From assembly GCA_029948255.1 (NCBI GenBank), contig JALIZF010001939.1:2275001-2339000 (forward strand): a DNA stretch of 64,000 nt. The letters run 5' to 3'. Position 1 is the first letter of the stretch, and each line of letters begins with the position of its first letter. The position numbers and the translations under genes are program-made. The notes under the pieces are model-generated. The model was not told where the DNA came from. It saw only the letters and a list, made by a program, of their open reading frames with translations, and did not search any database. This document shows positions 48,490-59,791 of this stretch, piece after piece. The DNA is from Telmatactis stephensoni (lineage: Eukaryota > Cnidaria > Anthozoa > Actiniaria > Isophelliidae).

Positions 48490-49300
48490 TTGATGGGCAC
48501 TAGCTCATCGACCCCCAAAAGGATCTCTTGGAATCTCTTGTGGAGTCCTCCAGGGCTCGATTCTTGGACCTCTTTTCTTTATTTCATACATAAACGATAT
48601 AGTCAATGCTTCTAGGATTCTTGAATTGATTTGGGGACGACACTAGCATTTTTCTTTCACACCATGACATGGCCTACTTGTCATCAAGTACTTTTAATAG
48701 TGAACTAATGAAAATGTCAGACTGGCTAAAGGCCAACAAACTTTTCTAATATGTACTCCTCGTCAAAGACTCTAAATGTCAGCCTTCAGTTAGCCATAGA
48801 TAACCAACCAATCAACCAAGTCACTGAAACAGTTTTTCTTGGTGTAATTTTTGATAACAACTTAACTTGGAAGCCTCATATTTCTTAAATTGCTAATAAA
48901 ATCTCAAAATCGATCGGAATAATTTACAGATCTAGTTTTTATTTACCCAAAAAATCGTTATTGACTCTGTATTATTCGCTGATTTACCCCTACCTCTTTT
49001 ATTGTAATATGGCGTGGGCCTCGACCTATAAAACTAATTTACGTCGCATCGTCATCTTACAAAAACGCGCTATATATTAGAATAATTTGCGAGTCAAACT
49101 TTGATGACCATACTAGTCCTATATTCAAATCATTAGGAATACTTAAATAATTTCTTGATATTCGCCTAGCTCTGCTAAGTCAGTTTAAGTATTCTTACAC
49201 AAAATCCCTACTTCCTAATACGTTTTGCAATATATTTTCTACACATACACAAATTTCATGTGCCCGAAAATACTCTATTGATATCAGTCCATAGTATATT
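48490..49300 (+). pseudogene. Degenerate non-LTR retrotransposon (CR1/L2/Jockey-like) reverse transcriptase fragment
   Basis: Translations show GVLQGSILGPLFF followed by YINDI (about 48541-48600), then after a frameshift FGDDT, equivalent to the F/YADD catalytic motif, then ETVFLGVIFDNNLTWKPHI and LLTLYYSLIYPYLFYCNMAW, and an LQKRAI-like motif, the usual order of the RT C-terminal part in this clade. Several frameshifts and stops break it. It is a 5'-truncated dead copy; endonuclease and ORF1 are not present. Confidence 0.8.
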
Positions 49301-49651
49301 AATACTTGTGATAAATACAGGAATTCTTGATAAATGTTGTATTCAGTTCTTTATATTTCTATCGTTAAGAATCTTATCCATGTTTTTAAGGAGGCTTCCT
49401 ACAATTTCTCTGGTGCTCGACCGGTCAACTTGAAATGGCTGTAGTTCTTACATGAAAGCACCCACAGTTATGACCTTTCGTTCACTTACTACATAAAGAC
49501 TGAAGTTTTAATGGTATGTGTTTTGTTTACATCCGGGTTAGCATAGCGACGAAACGATGACGTCACCGTTTTATAAGCGACCGTAAAGAGTTCTGGAACA
49601 CAAGGAAATGGGGTTTAAGATTTGTCGTCGATTTACTGAACAAATAGAGTC

Positions 49652-49834
49652 CATTCTTCTGTGCGTCTGTACTCTAATAGATGCACAAAGACCTCAAAAT
49701 GCATATGTGGTGAGAACAACAGTCATGCCACTCGACTTCGTCTCGTTGCGTACGTACTTTTTTGTTCTCACCACATTTTGACGTCATCTGTGCATCTATT
49801 AGAGTACAGACGCACGGAAAAATGGAATACATTT
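49652..49834. mobile_element. Full foldback of the GACGTCA family
   Basis: Arms run CTGTGCGTCTGTACTCTAAT then AGATGCACA... and the complement, ending TTAGAGTACAGACGCACGGA, each about 75 bp, with a short loop. The right arm holds TTTTGACGTCATCTGTG. Same family as 13119-13276 and 34700-35010. Confidence 0.7.
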
Positions 49835-50046
49835 GTAACACGATGTTGATGATGATTTGTAAAGAGGAGGTACAACCAAAATTTTACAACACTTGATATA
49901 CTAATCTCGCAATCTGATTGGTTGATCAGAGTGTGTCAATAAGAGGACACACACACTGATTACGCGTTTCAGCGCGCGCACTCGTTTTGTTACCCAATTT
50001 GAAAAGGAATTTTTAACCTTTATTACAAGTAATTGTTGTAAAAAAC

Positions 50047-50423
50047 GAATTGAAGATGGGTTTGAGTTGTCTGTCCTCTTATTAATACACTCTTGACGTC
50101 ATAAACTGTTCAAAACTTTGCAGTGAAATCGCTCGCTACGTTCGTGATTCCACTCGAGGTTTGAGCATGGTATGACGTCAAGAGTGTGTCAATAAGAGGA
50201 CAGACCACTCAAAACCATCTTCAATTTGTTAATTTGTAAACTGAGATGAAGCTCTTTTCTTGTGCTTATCAGTCATGCGATTATTCTTTAGGTATTTATT
50301 CCTCCGCAGGCTACTCCTTTCTATTGGATTTCCTGTGGTAAATGAGGAGAGGGAGAAGGGGACTGGAACCAGAAGAGAGGAGAAACAGGAAGCCCAAGAG
50401 ATAAAAGGAGTTGCCTGCGGAGG
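50047..50423. mobile_element. Two adjacent foldbacks
   Basis: 50047-50226: arms AATTGAAGATGGGTTTGAG, TGTCCTCTTATTAATACACT and CTTGACGTCATA against their complements. 50301-50423: arms CCTCCGCAGGCTACTCCTTT and its complement, with a purine-rich middle. No coding capacity. Confidence 0.6.
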
Positions 50424-50939
50424 AGGCTAGATCGTTGGGTATACAAAATGCTAGCTACTTCCTACGATGATTGTTAAAATAAGACAAATTAAATCCGCAT
50501 TCATTAAAGAGCGTCTCAGTTGGGTCAGTTGAACGCTATTACATTTTACCGTCAAATTAAAGGAAAAAGTTAACCGTCATGATCAGAGGACACAATGTAG
50601 CAGTTTATCGTCAAACAATGTCGACATTTTAATTTTAGCCGTCAACCGTCATAGTTACTATCCCACTGAGACCTCCATTACAGCTTTTGTTCGCTTTTTG
50701 GCAAAACTCTGAACAGCTGCATAAACAACACTGTTCCATCTTGACTTTAGGGAACTAGCAAACTGTCATTTGTTGACAACTTGGTCCTTGTTGTAAAACA
50801 TGTAGGTTATTTATGTTACTATAGGGTACTTTGCACGGAAAAATGAGGTAAACTATAGAGAAGGAATTTTAATAATACGGGGGACTCTGTTCGTACTCTG
50901 TTCGTAACTATGGTCAACTATGCAATCTACAAATATACT

Positions 50940-51036
50940 GTATTAGAAAATAGAAAGAAGGAAAAAAGGAAAGAAAGAAAGAAAGAAAGAAAGAAATTAG
51001 AAAGAAAGAAAGAAATTAGAAAGAAAGAAAGAAATT

Positions 51037-51135
<99 letters not shown>

Positions 51136-51355
51136 AAAACGAACGAACGAACGAATGAATGAATGAATCAATCAATCAATCAATCAGTGGAAGCAGGAAG
51201 GAAAAAAGGATGGACAGAAGGATCGAAGGAAGGAAGAAAAGAAAGGAACATATGAAGGAAGGAAAGAAGAAAGGACGGAAGGAAGGAAGAAAGGAAGGAA
51301 GAAGGAAGGAAGGAAGAAGGAAGGCAGGGAGGATCAAAGGAGGGAAAATCCTTTG
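50940..51355. repeat. Compound purine microsatellite (GAAA)n - (GAAT)n - (CAAT)n - (GGAA)n
   Basis: About 180 bp of AAAG repeats with ATTAG interruptions every 20-30 bp at the start, then GAACGAAC, GAATGAAT, CAATCAATCAATCAAT, then about 150 bp of AGGA/AAGG. The order suggests serial expansion of point-mutated units. Confidence 0.95.
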
Positions 51356-53269
51356 AAAAAGTCAAATACGCGATTTGGGAGACAAAACACGTGGTAAAAC
51401 GAAAACGCGGACTATGATAGAAACATACGAGACGTATACGTACTAAGAACTTTGAAATCTTATTTACAATTTTTCTTGCTAATAATTAACAGCAACTAAA
51501 AATCACCTTTTTTCACCAAAAACATTAATCATCATATCAGAAACAATAAGATTCTATAAAAATACCTTCGGTTAATATCTTAAACTATTACAACCAATAA
51601 TATACAACGATTTTAAAACGGGTGTATATTTGTCACGTGATTGGATATGTTTCCTAACTTATACAAGCACGACGACGTAAAGCAAACAAGTCTATTTTAC
51701 GTCTGTCATTAGTAAAACTCCATTTTAATATTCCTCTCTTTAACACTGTCATTTTAGAAATATAATTTGAAGAGTTCTTGACAAATCGACTTGCTTTACT
51801 TCAAGGTAAGTTCAAAAGAAAGTTCAATGAAACTTGACTACATTTTTTTGTATTAACAAGATCACCCACTAAGTCGTCAATCGATTAGATTTCTTTTCTG
51901 TTTGATGAAAATTGCGTGAAACCCTGAGCAAACAAGCCGAAAGACCAAGGAACATGTGATATTGAACGTGGTAAAAATGGCAAAGAACGATTTTATTTCT
52001 AGCTTGATATCGGAAAACACTTTGAAGTATTTACCGTTGGATTAATTGAAAAAGTTCACGTTTAGTCCTTCAGAAATATGTTTTAAGAATACTTCAAAGC
52101 GACGTCAGTTACATGATACTAAAGCAAATAAACAGAGAACTTTAAAACTAGATTTTTGATACAATAAAGAAGGAAACCATGCCGTTTATCCATTTTACCT
52201 TTCGGCGTTTTAATTATATATATAAAACATTTCCGAATTATGGTATTCAATTCATATTAAAATTTTTCTTTGTGCTGACAAAATAAAGTCCATGAATAAG
52301 GTTGTTTAGTACTTTAAATTTCTTCATATTATTGCCAGTATTTTTCCGTGGCCATAGTCTGTATTCTGCTTTTGGATTTCTCAGAGAGGTAGTTGAATTA
52401 ATAAAGCTAAAAAAAGCAACAAATAAAAATATTTTAAAATATCTAATTTACATTTCCATGTTTGGAACGATTAGTGTATATATATATCTCAACAACAGAA
52501 TATATTTCTGGATTTAAGTGTTTATTCAAAATTGAGAACTAAAAATATCAAGCAAGAGTAATCTTAATTTACTCAGAAAATTGGCCATGAGAAGCGCTCG
52601 AAATCGATCTAAAAAGTTACAAGTTTCTCAAATTATTTGTGTTAAATAATACGTGTTTGGAGTAATATCATCATTCAAGTCTTTAAACATTGACAGCTTG
52701 GCGACGTAAAAATAATATGTCAAAAAATGGCGTTAAAGAGTCTTTGAAGTTTTATTTCAATTTTACATAAGCAGTTTTTAGTCGCTTTGTAATAAAAGTT
52801 AATTTTAGAATGATTATCAAATTATCTTCACTTGTCTACTGCAAGAAAGGACACTGGCATTAGCACAATGCAAAACAATTGAAAAAAGTAAAGAAGAGGA
52901 GAAGAGGGGCAAACGTAGCAATTATCTTTACTAAGCAAATATCACATGAGAAAACGATATGACTATGTACAAAATAGTTTGACTTTCAGAAAAGTTTCTC
53001 GATTAAGGATATGTTTGCGCGCGCGACTACACGGAAGAAAGCTAAATAACTGTTCTATAAACTACAGTTCTTATGAAATTGTATTTCCATTCGAATGTTT
53101 TTCAGTGCACGACAGAAATGAATGGAAGGCACGTTTGTAATGATGAACGGCTTGTATATTATATCCCAGTATCAATATAAGTAGAAACTTAGGAGATCTG
53201 TCGGTTTATAGTGATCAGATTGTTATATATCGGTATACTCGAACGAAGTACTGGAAGAAAGAAAGAACT

Positions 53270-53302
<33 letters not shown>

Positions 53303-54688
53303 AAACAAAAGAAGATTAATTATAACTATACACACGGGTTATCGACACATAGAACGGTCTAGAAATAATAATAATAAACTTTATTTATACACGGTATCAC
53401 AATCACCTAAAAATATATGCTCTTTCTGAGAGCCGTGTTGAAAGCAAAAGAAAGCCTTTAGAAAGCGGCACAGCAGGGAGAATACTGTATAGTGCAATTA
53501 ATAAAGATAGTAAGTATGTGTTTCTCATCAAACACTTTCGGATTCGTTGAAAACGTTTGGTTTTACACTAAATAAAACATTCTTCGCCTTTTATCCCATT
53601 TTATCGTTTCTCTTGTTTTCATTTATGAGTTTCTTCAAGTGTTACATAATTTATCTAAAAATAGAAGGTTTTAATTGAACGAATTTCTGACCATTTTTAG
53701 GATGTAAAGGCTCGAATCTTTCGAGTGTCCATAGGCAAGTCATAAAATGTTACACCTCGGGAAATTTGCATCAAATTTGTCTATCTACCAGAAGTAAACA
53801 CTGTAGAAAACAAATACGACTAAGAAGAATAAATGTAGTTTTTTGTCACCGAAACAAACAAACTTTTAATTGTGGAATGTTACTTGAAATTCACAGCGAA
53901 TTATTTCGATAAGTCCCATCCCACCTCTGCCACCATTCCTGTAGAACTGCGTAATCTTAATTTCAATGTCAAACGTTTGAACCAAATTCGACAGTTATAT
54001 CCCAAGTATTAATTAAACAACGAATTTTAATTATTGATATTCAGCTTTTTAGTACTGGTTTTGTAGACAAGCAGAAATAATCATAAGCTCTTTGAATGTC
54101 GTGAAAGTTTACCTTTACAAATAGTCAAGAAAAATAGTTGGGTCTCGATCTGACGTACAACAAGCTGCCATATTATTCTCAATTATTGTCCCCTAAAACA
54201 CTTGGTTTTATTCACTCCTTTCAAAGATTCAAACGGTATTGTCAAAACAGGTAAAATCTTCTTCCGGATATAACTCCTTTTATAGCTTTAACCGTTCTGT
54301 CCTACGTAAAGAAAGAATTCTTTGAACTATATATGAAAGCGCTCGAAAATCACCAGTCAAACCGGGATGAAAATAACCATCATCTGCTAGTTAATTAGCC
54401 TACAAATGTCATAAATATTTGCATTGACAAAACTATATAGAAAGCTTATTTTGCTTGTTAGAGGTCGAGTTTAAAGCACGATTTTCGAGATAATTGGCCG
54501 TTGTCATCAACAAACCCTGGGGGTGCAATTTTAGTCATTTTTCTCCCGTGAAGTGATCTTTACATTTAAACAAAACATGAACAGAAACTTTAGGGTCCTT
54601 GAAATTAAAAACTAGCAGCTAGGGATTAAGGGTTGGAAGCATTGATTAAATTTTTACACTTACTAAAGCCGATTTGGCGAATATTTAA
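51356..54688. other. AT-rich intergenic DNA, no gene recognised
   Basis: Only short, low-complexity open frames. A small AAAG run is at about 53258-53302, and AATAATAATAATAAACTTTA followed by TTTATACACGGTATC at 53366 resembles a LINE 3' tail. Confidence 0.45.
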
Positions 54689-55015
54689 AGTGCACCTAAC
54701 CCCCTGTTATTTCCCATTTTGACGAAAAGTTTAAAGTTTGGAGTTCCATGGAATACTTTCAAAAAGTTTGAAACTTAAGCCTGGATAGACGTCTCTTTTG
54801 TACGTTTCAGAAGTCTATTGTGCAGTACAAAAGAGTGTGACGTCTACCCAGGCGGAAATTTATTTGAAAGCTCAAAGGCCCTTTTTGCCGATGTTTAAAT
54901 TTGTGTCAGTAAAAGCTATGGAATATTCATTCAAGTCGAGTCATTTTATCTAGACGTTCTTAGAAATAGTCGTACTTTTTATAAAAATTGGAAATAACAG
55001 GGGATTAGGCGCACT
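54689..55015. mobile_element. TTAA-flanked MITE with a smaller foldback nested inside
   Basis: Ends AGTGCACCTAACCCCCTGTT and its near-complement (AACAGGGGATTAGGCGCACT) are flanked by exact TTAA at 54685-54688 and 55016-55019. Inside, 54778-54853 is a separate hairpin: GCCTGGATAGACGTCTCTTT against its complement ending GACGTCTACCCAGGC. Confidence 0.75.
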
Positions 55016-55084
55016 TTAAGCAGCTCTATATTCAGTTTCAATTACAAACCCACGAGTAGTTTATATTCAGTATTTGTGATAATT

Positions 55085-55265
55085 AGATGATTGTTCGACG
55101 GCCTTCAATTTATTTTTCTTTTGTTCTGATCTTTCTTTTGTTTTCCTTCCTTCCTTTCTTGCATTCTCTTTTTCTTATTTTTTTTCTTTCTTTCTTTCCT
55201 TCCTTCCTTCTTCCTTTTTATTTCATTCTTTCTTCATTTTCTTCTTTCCTTCTTTCAGGTAGTAA
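55085..55265. repeat. Pyrimidine-rich CTTT/CCTT tract
   Basis: Irregular TTTCTTTC and TTCCTTCC repeats. The open frame through it is low-complexity and not coding. A foldback of the ACTAAGAGAG family follows at 55326-55476. Confidence 0.8.
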
Positions 55266-55913
55266 CTAAGATATGATTTCTAATGATAACTGTAACTACG
55301 GACATTATCCTACTGTCTTAGTATTCTCAAGAAACCATAATACTAAGAGAGCAAAACTGGTATCGATGTTTGCGCGATCGATGTGCTTCTTGTTGCTAAA
55401 AAGTAAGCGCCAATTAAGCACACCGCGCAGGCATCATTCCGCGAGTTTCACTCTCTTAGTATCATGGTCTCTTGGTATCATTTAATCTTTGAATGTTAAA
55501 ATGTCCAGCAAAATGATTAGCATTTTATTTAAGACAGGCTTATCTATCTTGTTCCTCCAAAAGACAAAAAATTATATCTTTTACAACCTGATAAGACCGA
55601 TTTCTGATAATTTGTCTAGAAATATAAATTGAAATCGTACTTTGAATAATATTCAAATCAGACACTTTAATTATTGAGCAGTCAAGTCACTTGATTCATT
55701 GTCTAAGCATGTTGCCAGGTTTCATCAGCTAGTTCATATGCCTAGAGGCTCCAATGACCTTTCAGCGCATTACAGACCTGTCTAAAATACTTTGCGCAAA
55801 CCTGTCCCTCCTTCTGACACCATGAATAGTGAATAAGACGCACGTACATTCTAGTCAGTTTCCTGTTTGGTTTGTGTTTATAGGTTGCACTAACTTAAAT
55901 TCTCCAAACAAAG

Positions 55914-56915
55914 ATGAACAAAACTCAGTACATTGAATATCTCATGGATGAACTTGTCGATCGTTCCCAGAACCGAGTCAGCGTTGCCGCGGCCATTGCA
56001 ATTATCTTCCTTATTCTTGGCTGGGGTAGTAATTTCACGGTGTGCTACTGCGTCTTCAAAACGAAAAAGCTTTACTCGTTGACGAACTTCTTTCTGGTGT
56101 TTCTATCAATGGCGGATCTTTTACATGACATTGTTGCTATGCCGTTATGGATTGATGTCGTGATTTGGGGAAAGATGAACATCTCGCAAAGTGGATGCAA
56201 ACTGAGCGGGTTTGTTTCGCTCTTTTGCGAAATAGGAAAAATTCTGACAATATACATGATCTCGTTGAATCGTCTCTGTAATATTTACACACCAACAATT
56301 TATGCTCGGGTTTACAAGAAATGGCCATCTATTGCCATAGTAACAGTCTACTGGTCGATAACACTTGTCATTGCCGTTGTCATGACAACAGCAGGCGAGA
56401 CAACCATCGAATTCCACCCCGGAAGAGCGCTGTGCTTACTGACTCATAAAGATTTGAAAATCAAACAAAGTCTTGTCATGAGTGCGTTTGTATTTTGTGC
56501 GTTAATACCGCTGTGCATAAATATCGTGTGTCACATCAAGGCCTACCCTGAGCTGCAAGAACACAAGAGAGAAACCAAAGGCAAAATAAGAATACAGGTA
56601 TTCAATATCGCAGACGTAGCAAGAGACGAAAATGAAACTAAAACAAATAAAGATGAAATCCAAGCAACACGGACTCTCCTAGGAGTTGTATATGGGTACG
56701 CTTTGTGTAGTATTATAACGAAAAGTATCGCGATGGCCGACGCGTTCCGACCTTACTACCTTGATAGAGGCACACACATGGCTTGGACTTTCTTTTCGTT
56801 TGTAAACGGTCTTATAAACCCTTTTATCTTTAGTCGTACGAACAAGGCTTTCCGTGAAGTTTACGTTGAATTATTTGGATGTAAATGGAGCCGAAGAGTT
56901 ATCCATGTACAGTAG
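55914..56915 (+). CDS. Class A (rhodopsin-like) GPCR, 333 aa, single exon, divergent DRY motif
   Basis: The ATG (AAAGATGA) opens a 333-codon frame with seven hydrophobic segments. TM1 about 24-46 (GWGSN, N40), TM2 57-79 (LSMAD, D68), TM3 from 98 with C95 pairing to C174 in loop 2, NRL (119-121) replacing D/ERY, TM4 138-160, TM5 186-207, a 40-residue charged third loop, TM6 253-275 without the usual CWxP, TM7 with NPFIF (302-306) for NPxxY, and a short tail. N2 is a glycosylation sequon. An aspartate-to-asparagine change at DRY occurs in many cnidarian and opsin-group receptors; loss of CWxP is less usual and may alter activation. The ligand cannot be told from sequence. Convergent with the receptor at 59792-60814, but their sequences are not close, so they are not a recent duplicate pair. 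Confidence 0.9.
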   Translation: MNKTQYIEYLMDELVDRSQNRVSVAAAIAIIFLILGWGSNFTVCYCVFKTKKLYSLTNFFLVFLSMADLLHDIVAMPLWIDVVIWGKMNISQSGCKLSGFVSLFCEIGKILTIYMISLNRLCNIYTPTIYARVYKKWPSIAIVTVYWSITLVIAVVMTTAGETTIEFHPGRALCLLTHKDLKIKQSLVMSAFVFCALIPLCINIVCHIKAYPELQEHKRETKGKIRIQVFNIADVARDENETKTNKDEIQATRTLLGVVYGYALCSIITKSIAMADAFRPYYLDRGTHMAWTFFSFVNGLINPFIFSRTNKAFREVYVELFGCKWSRRVIHVQ

Positions 56916-56923
56916 ATCAGCCA

Positions 56924-57135
56924 ATCACAGGAGATTATAGATCCATCCAATCACAGAGGACAATGTATTGGACAATCAATTTTAAAAAGGAGTAGGGGTT
57001 ACTTCATGTACAGAGCCAATCACAGGAGATTATAGATCTATCCAATCACAGAGGACAATGTATTGGACGACCAGTTTTGAATGGAGTTGGGCGGTTATCC
57101 TTCTACAGTAGACGATTCATCCAATGACAGAGGGC
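56924..57135. repeat. Tandem repeat of about 90 bp units rich in CCAAT, 3' of the class A GPCR
   Basis: Two and a half copies of a unit with AGCCAATCACAGGAGATTAT, GATCYATCCAATCACAGAGG and ACAATGTATTGGAC at 56928, 57014 and (partial) 57115. Each unit has two CCAAT sites and one ATTGG. Confidence 0.75.
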
Positions 57136-57525
57136 AATGTTTATAAAAAAAATTACAGAAACAAGGGATTTATTCTGATCACATGTAGAAATCTACAGAT
57201 GCATCGGTCCACCATACAGCTAGTTATTGTCTCGCTTGCGTACCTGGCGGTAAAAGGAATCTCCTCCCTCCCCTCCCCAATACTTAAACCGCCAGATACG
57301 CAGGCTATTGTTGGCCAATTGTAAGAATCTAGATTTATCCAATCATAGATACGATTGCATTAGCCAATTACAGTCAAACTAGTAACTATGTACTTTTTAG
57401 CATTCCAACAAGGCTGCATGTTTTAGCCAATCAATTAAAACTAGGACTTATGCATGGAGATGTTTTATACCTATTTTACAAAGCAACCAGAATCCTTTCC
57501 GATAGAAAGGAGCTTTAACATAAGA

Positions 57526-57683
57526 GGGCAGGAACGGATTCAGGACTATTCTTCAGAAGGGGGTGCAGTTGTCAAGAGGATCCATAGTGGGATATTTTGG
57601 AAAGGTGTTGAGAAGAAAAGAGCCCCATTGTCGTCTCGGGAGGTGGTGCGCACCCCTTACACCCTTCTTTAAACCCGCCCCTG
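57526..57683. mobile_element. hAT-like short MITE, second copy
   Basis: Shares TTCTTCAGAAGGGGGTGCA, GGGATATTTTGGAAA and GTGCGCACCCCTTACACCC with 18563-18717 and ends AAACCCGCCCCTGAT. The left end is worn (GGAACGGATTCAGG). Confidence 0.6.
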
Positions 57684-57764
57684 ATAAGACACTTTAGTTA
57701 GGGCAAATCAGCCAATTAACCAATGTATGTCATGCATGTATCATGCATTATAAAATATTTGAGA

Positions 57765-58055
57765 TATAACGCGCGCGCTGATTGGCTGGCTACCATGTTT
57801 ATATCAGAGGACTAGACACGTATCGCGCTTAAAATAGCCGAAAATATATTTTATGAAAAGCCATCATTACAACGATTCGATTATGCCTCTGTACTGTGAT
57901 AGTGAAACATCTCTGGGAAGATGGAGAAGCGACTCAAAAAGCAAAAGAAACATTCGGCTACGCCTCGTGTTCCTAAGCTTGCTTTTCTCTTGCTCTACAT
58001 CTTCCATCGTTTTTATATCACAGTACAGAGACATGCGCGCGCGTTTTATATTCCT
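57765..58055. mobile_element. Foldback of the CGCGCGC - AAGATGTAGAGCAAG family
   Basis: The left end contains ATAACGCGCGCGCTGATTGG, the right end TTTTTATATCACAGTACAGA then GACATGCGCGCGCGTTTTAT. The inner right arm, CTTGCTCTACATCTTCCATC, is the complement of the arm at 43611-43800. Confidence 0.6.
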
Positions 58056-59791
58056 TAAATATAGATTCTATAGATTTCTCAGTCATAAAGGCTTTTGATC
58101 AAAATAGATGTCGACGCTTGGGATGACATCAAAAAGCTGAATCATGACTGTGAGATTTTTAAGAAAATCTCCAATCTTAAATTCACTGTCATTGGTCCTG
58201 TATTACATCTTACGAGCTGAAACTTTGCTATTTTACTAATATCGAGACGCTTTTTCCATTTCTGGAGTTCATTTTTACGATGCTGCTTGATTTAGGGGAG
58301 ATAAGGTCACGTGACCTGTTATTGCGTATCACCTATTCATCAATTTATTCTATCAGTCTATTTTAGTTGAGAAATTTGACAAACATTTAATTTTTTATAC
58401 CATATCTTGATGGTGATGTTATCGGCTCATATTTGCCACCAGTACGCGCAATAAAGTAAATAAGTAATTTTTGATAAAAATTGGTAATTATTACATCAAA
58501 AAACGTGTACTTAACGCATATAAACACCTATTTCAAAAAACATTGACATTTGGTCAATCTGAAAGGGGCGATCTGAGATTATATTTAGACGTTTCGCTTT
58601 GAAATTTCTTGACTAAAATACAAAAACACTCGATTTTAACTAAAGTTTATTACTCATATTCGAATATTACAGCAAATTACGATGATTCGCCTAGTATTAA
58701 TTGAAATTTGCAGCAACTTACTTGGTCTCAGATTGCCATCAGCGCTTTTTTTTGAAATCGGTGCATGTAAAGTCAGTCTTAAGAAGGTTAGCGATTTTCT
58801 TGCGTAAAATAGAAATAAAAGTATGAAATACCATCTAGAAGAACAAAATCGATATTTTATGCTAACCTAACGACTTTTGCTTGAATTATATATTCCTTAT
58901 CTGTTAACCCTCTGTTGTACAATCAATCAAGTTTCAAACAGCTTGCGAACAATTACGGCTGCAACTCTCTATATCGGCGATCGCCTCGAGTTTCACGTAG
59001 GAGTCCCGGCTGCTGTTGGTCGGCTAATCAGAAACTTTTAAATCAACAATTAAAGTTCACTAAGAAAACATGTTTTGAGTTCGCCCATACATTTGGCATT
59101 ACATTAAATACACATTTTTGAGCCGCCAACCTTTATGGGAATATATAAGTGAACTGGAGATGATATTAATTTATGGTATACATAGACCACTTTGCACGTA
59201 TATGAGCTGTCCAACTGTGGTAGATAAATGACAAAATGACTTTCTTTTAATTAATTTCTGACAATCTACATCTGAATAAACAAATAAAAAATTAAAAGGA
59301 AAGGAAACGCAAATGCGTTGGTGTCAGAGTTCCGTAAACCAAAGCGACTTTCAAAAGGACAAGAAAGCCGTAGTTGAATGAGTATTGCTCCATGACTTTC
59401 GTAAAAGATAAGAAAAGAAAAGAAAAGAAAAAACAGAAAGAAGCATTAAATTAGTTAATAAAATCTCTACTTGTCAAGCCTGGTATATCATGGGTTAGCG
59501 CTAACTCAATGGTTTCCCGTTTTGATCTTATACTGACCGGGGTTGATCTAACACGCTTTCGATCAAATGGACGGCCCTGTGGCTCATTTGTGAATTACAA
59601 TTGTTCAAACGTAGAATTTTAGTGATCGTCTGGGGTGAACTCGTGAGGAATCACCGAGAGTCAGTTCAGTTCTGCATGCGGTTCGCGGCTTTCATCTTAA
59701 TTCATGGGGTTACAAGCCATAATTGTCTTACTAGAAAACGGCGGGATCAGTTCTAATACTCTCTTATGGCTGCTTGCACGGTCTCTGTCGT
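58056..59791. other. Intergenic region between the two convergent class A GPCRs
   Basis: No gene is seen. 58290-58330 and 58515-58560 match the region around 8400-8460 and 8890-8915 (shared GATTTAGGGGAGA, GGTCACGTGACCTGTTA and ATATAAACACCTATTTCA), so a dispersed repeat spans both places. A short AAAAG run is at 59409-59433. Confidence 0.45.
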
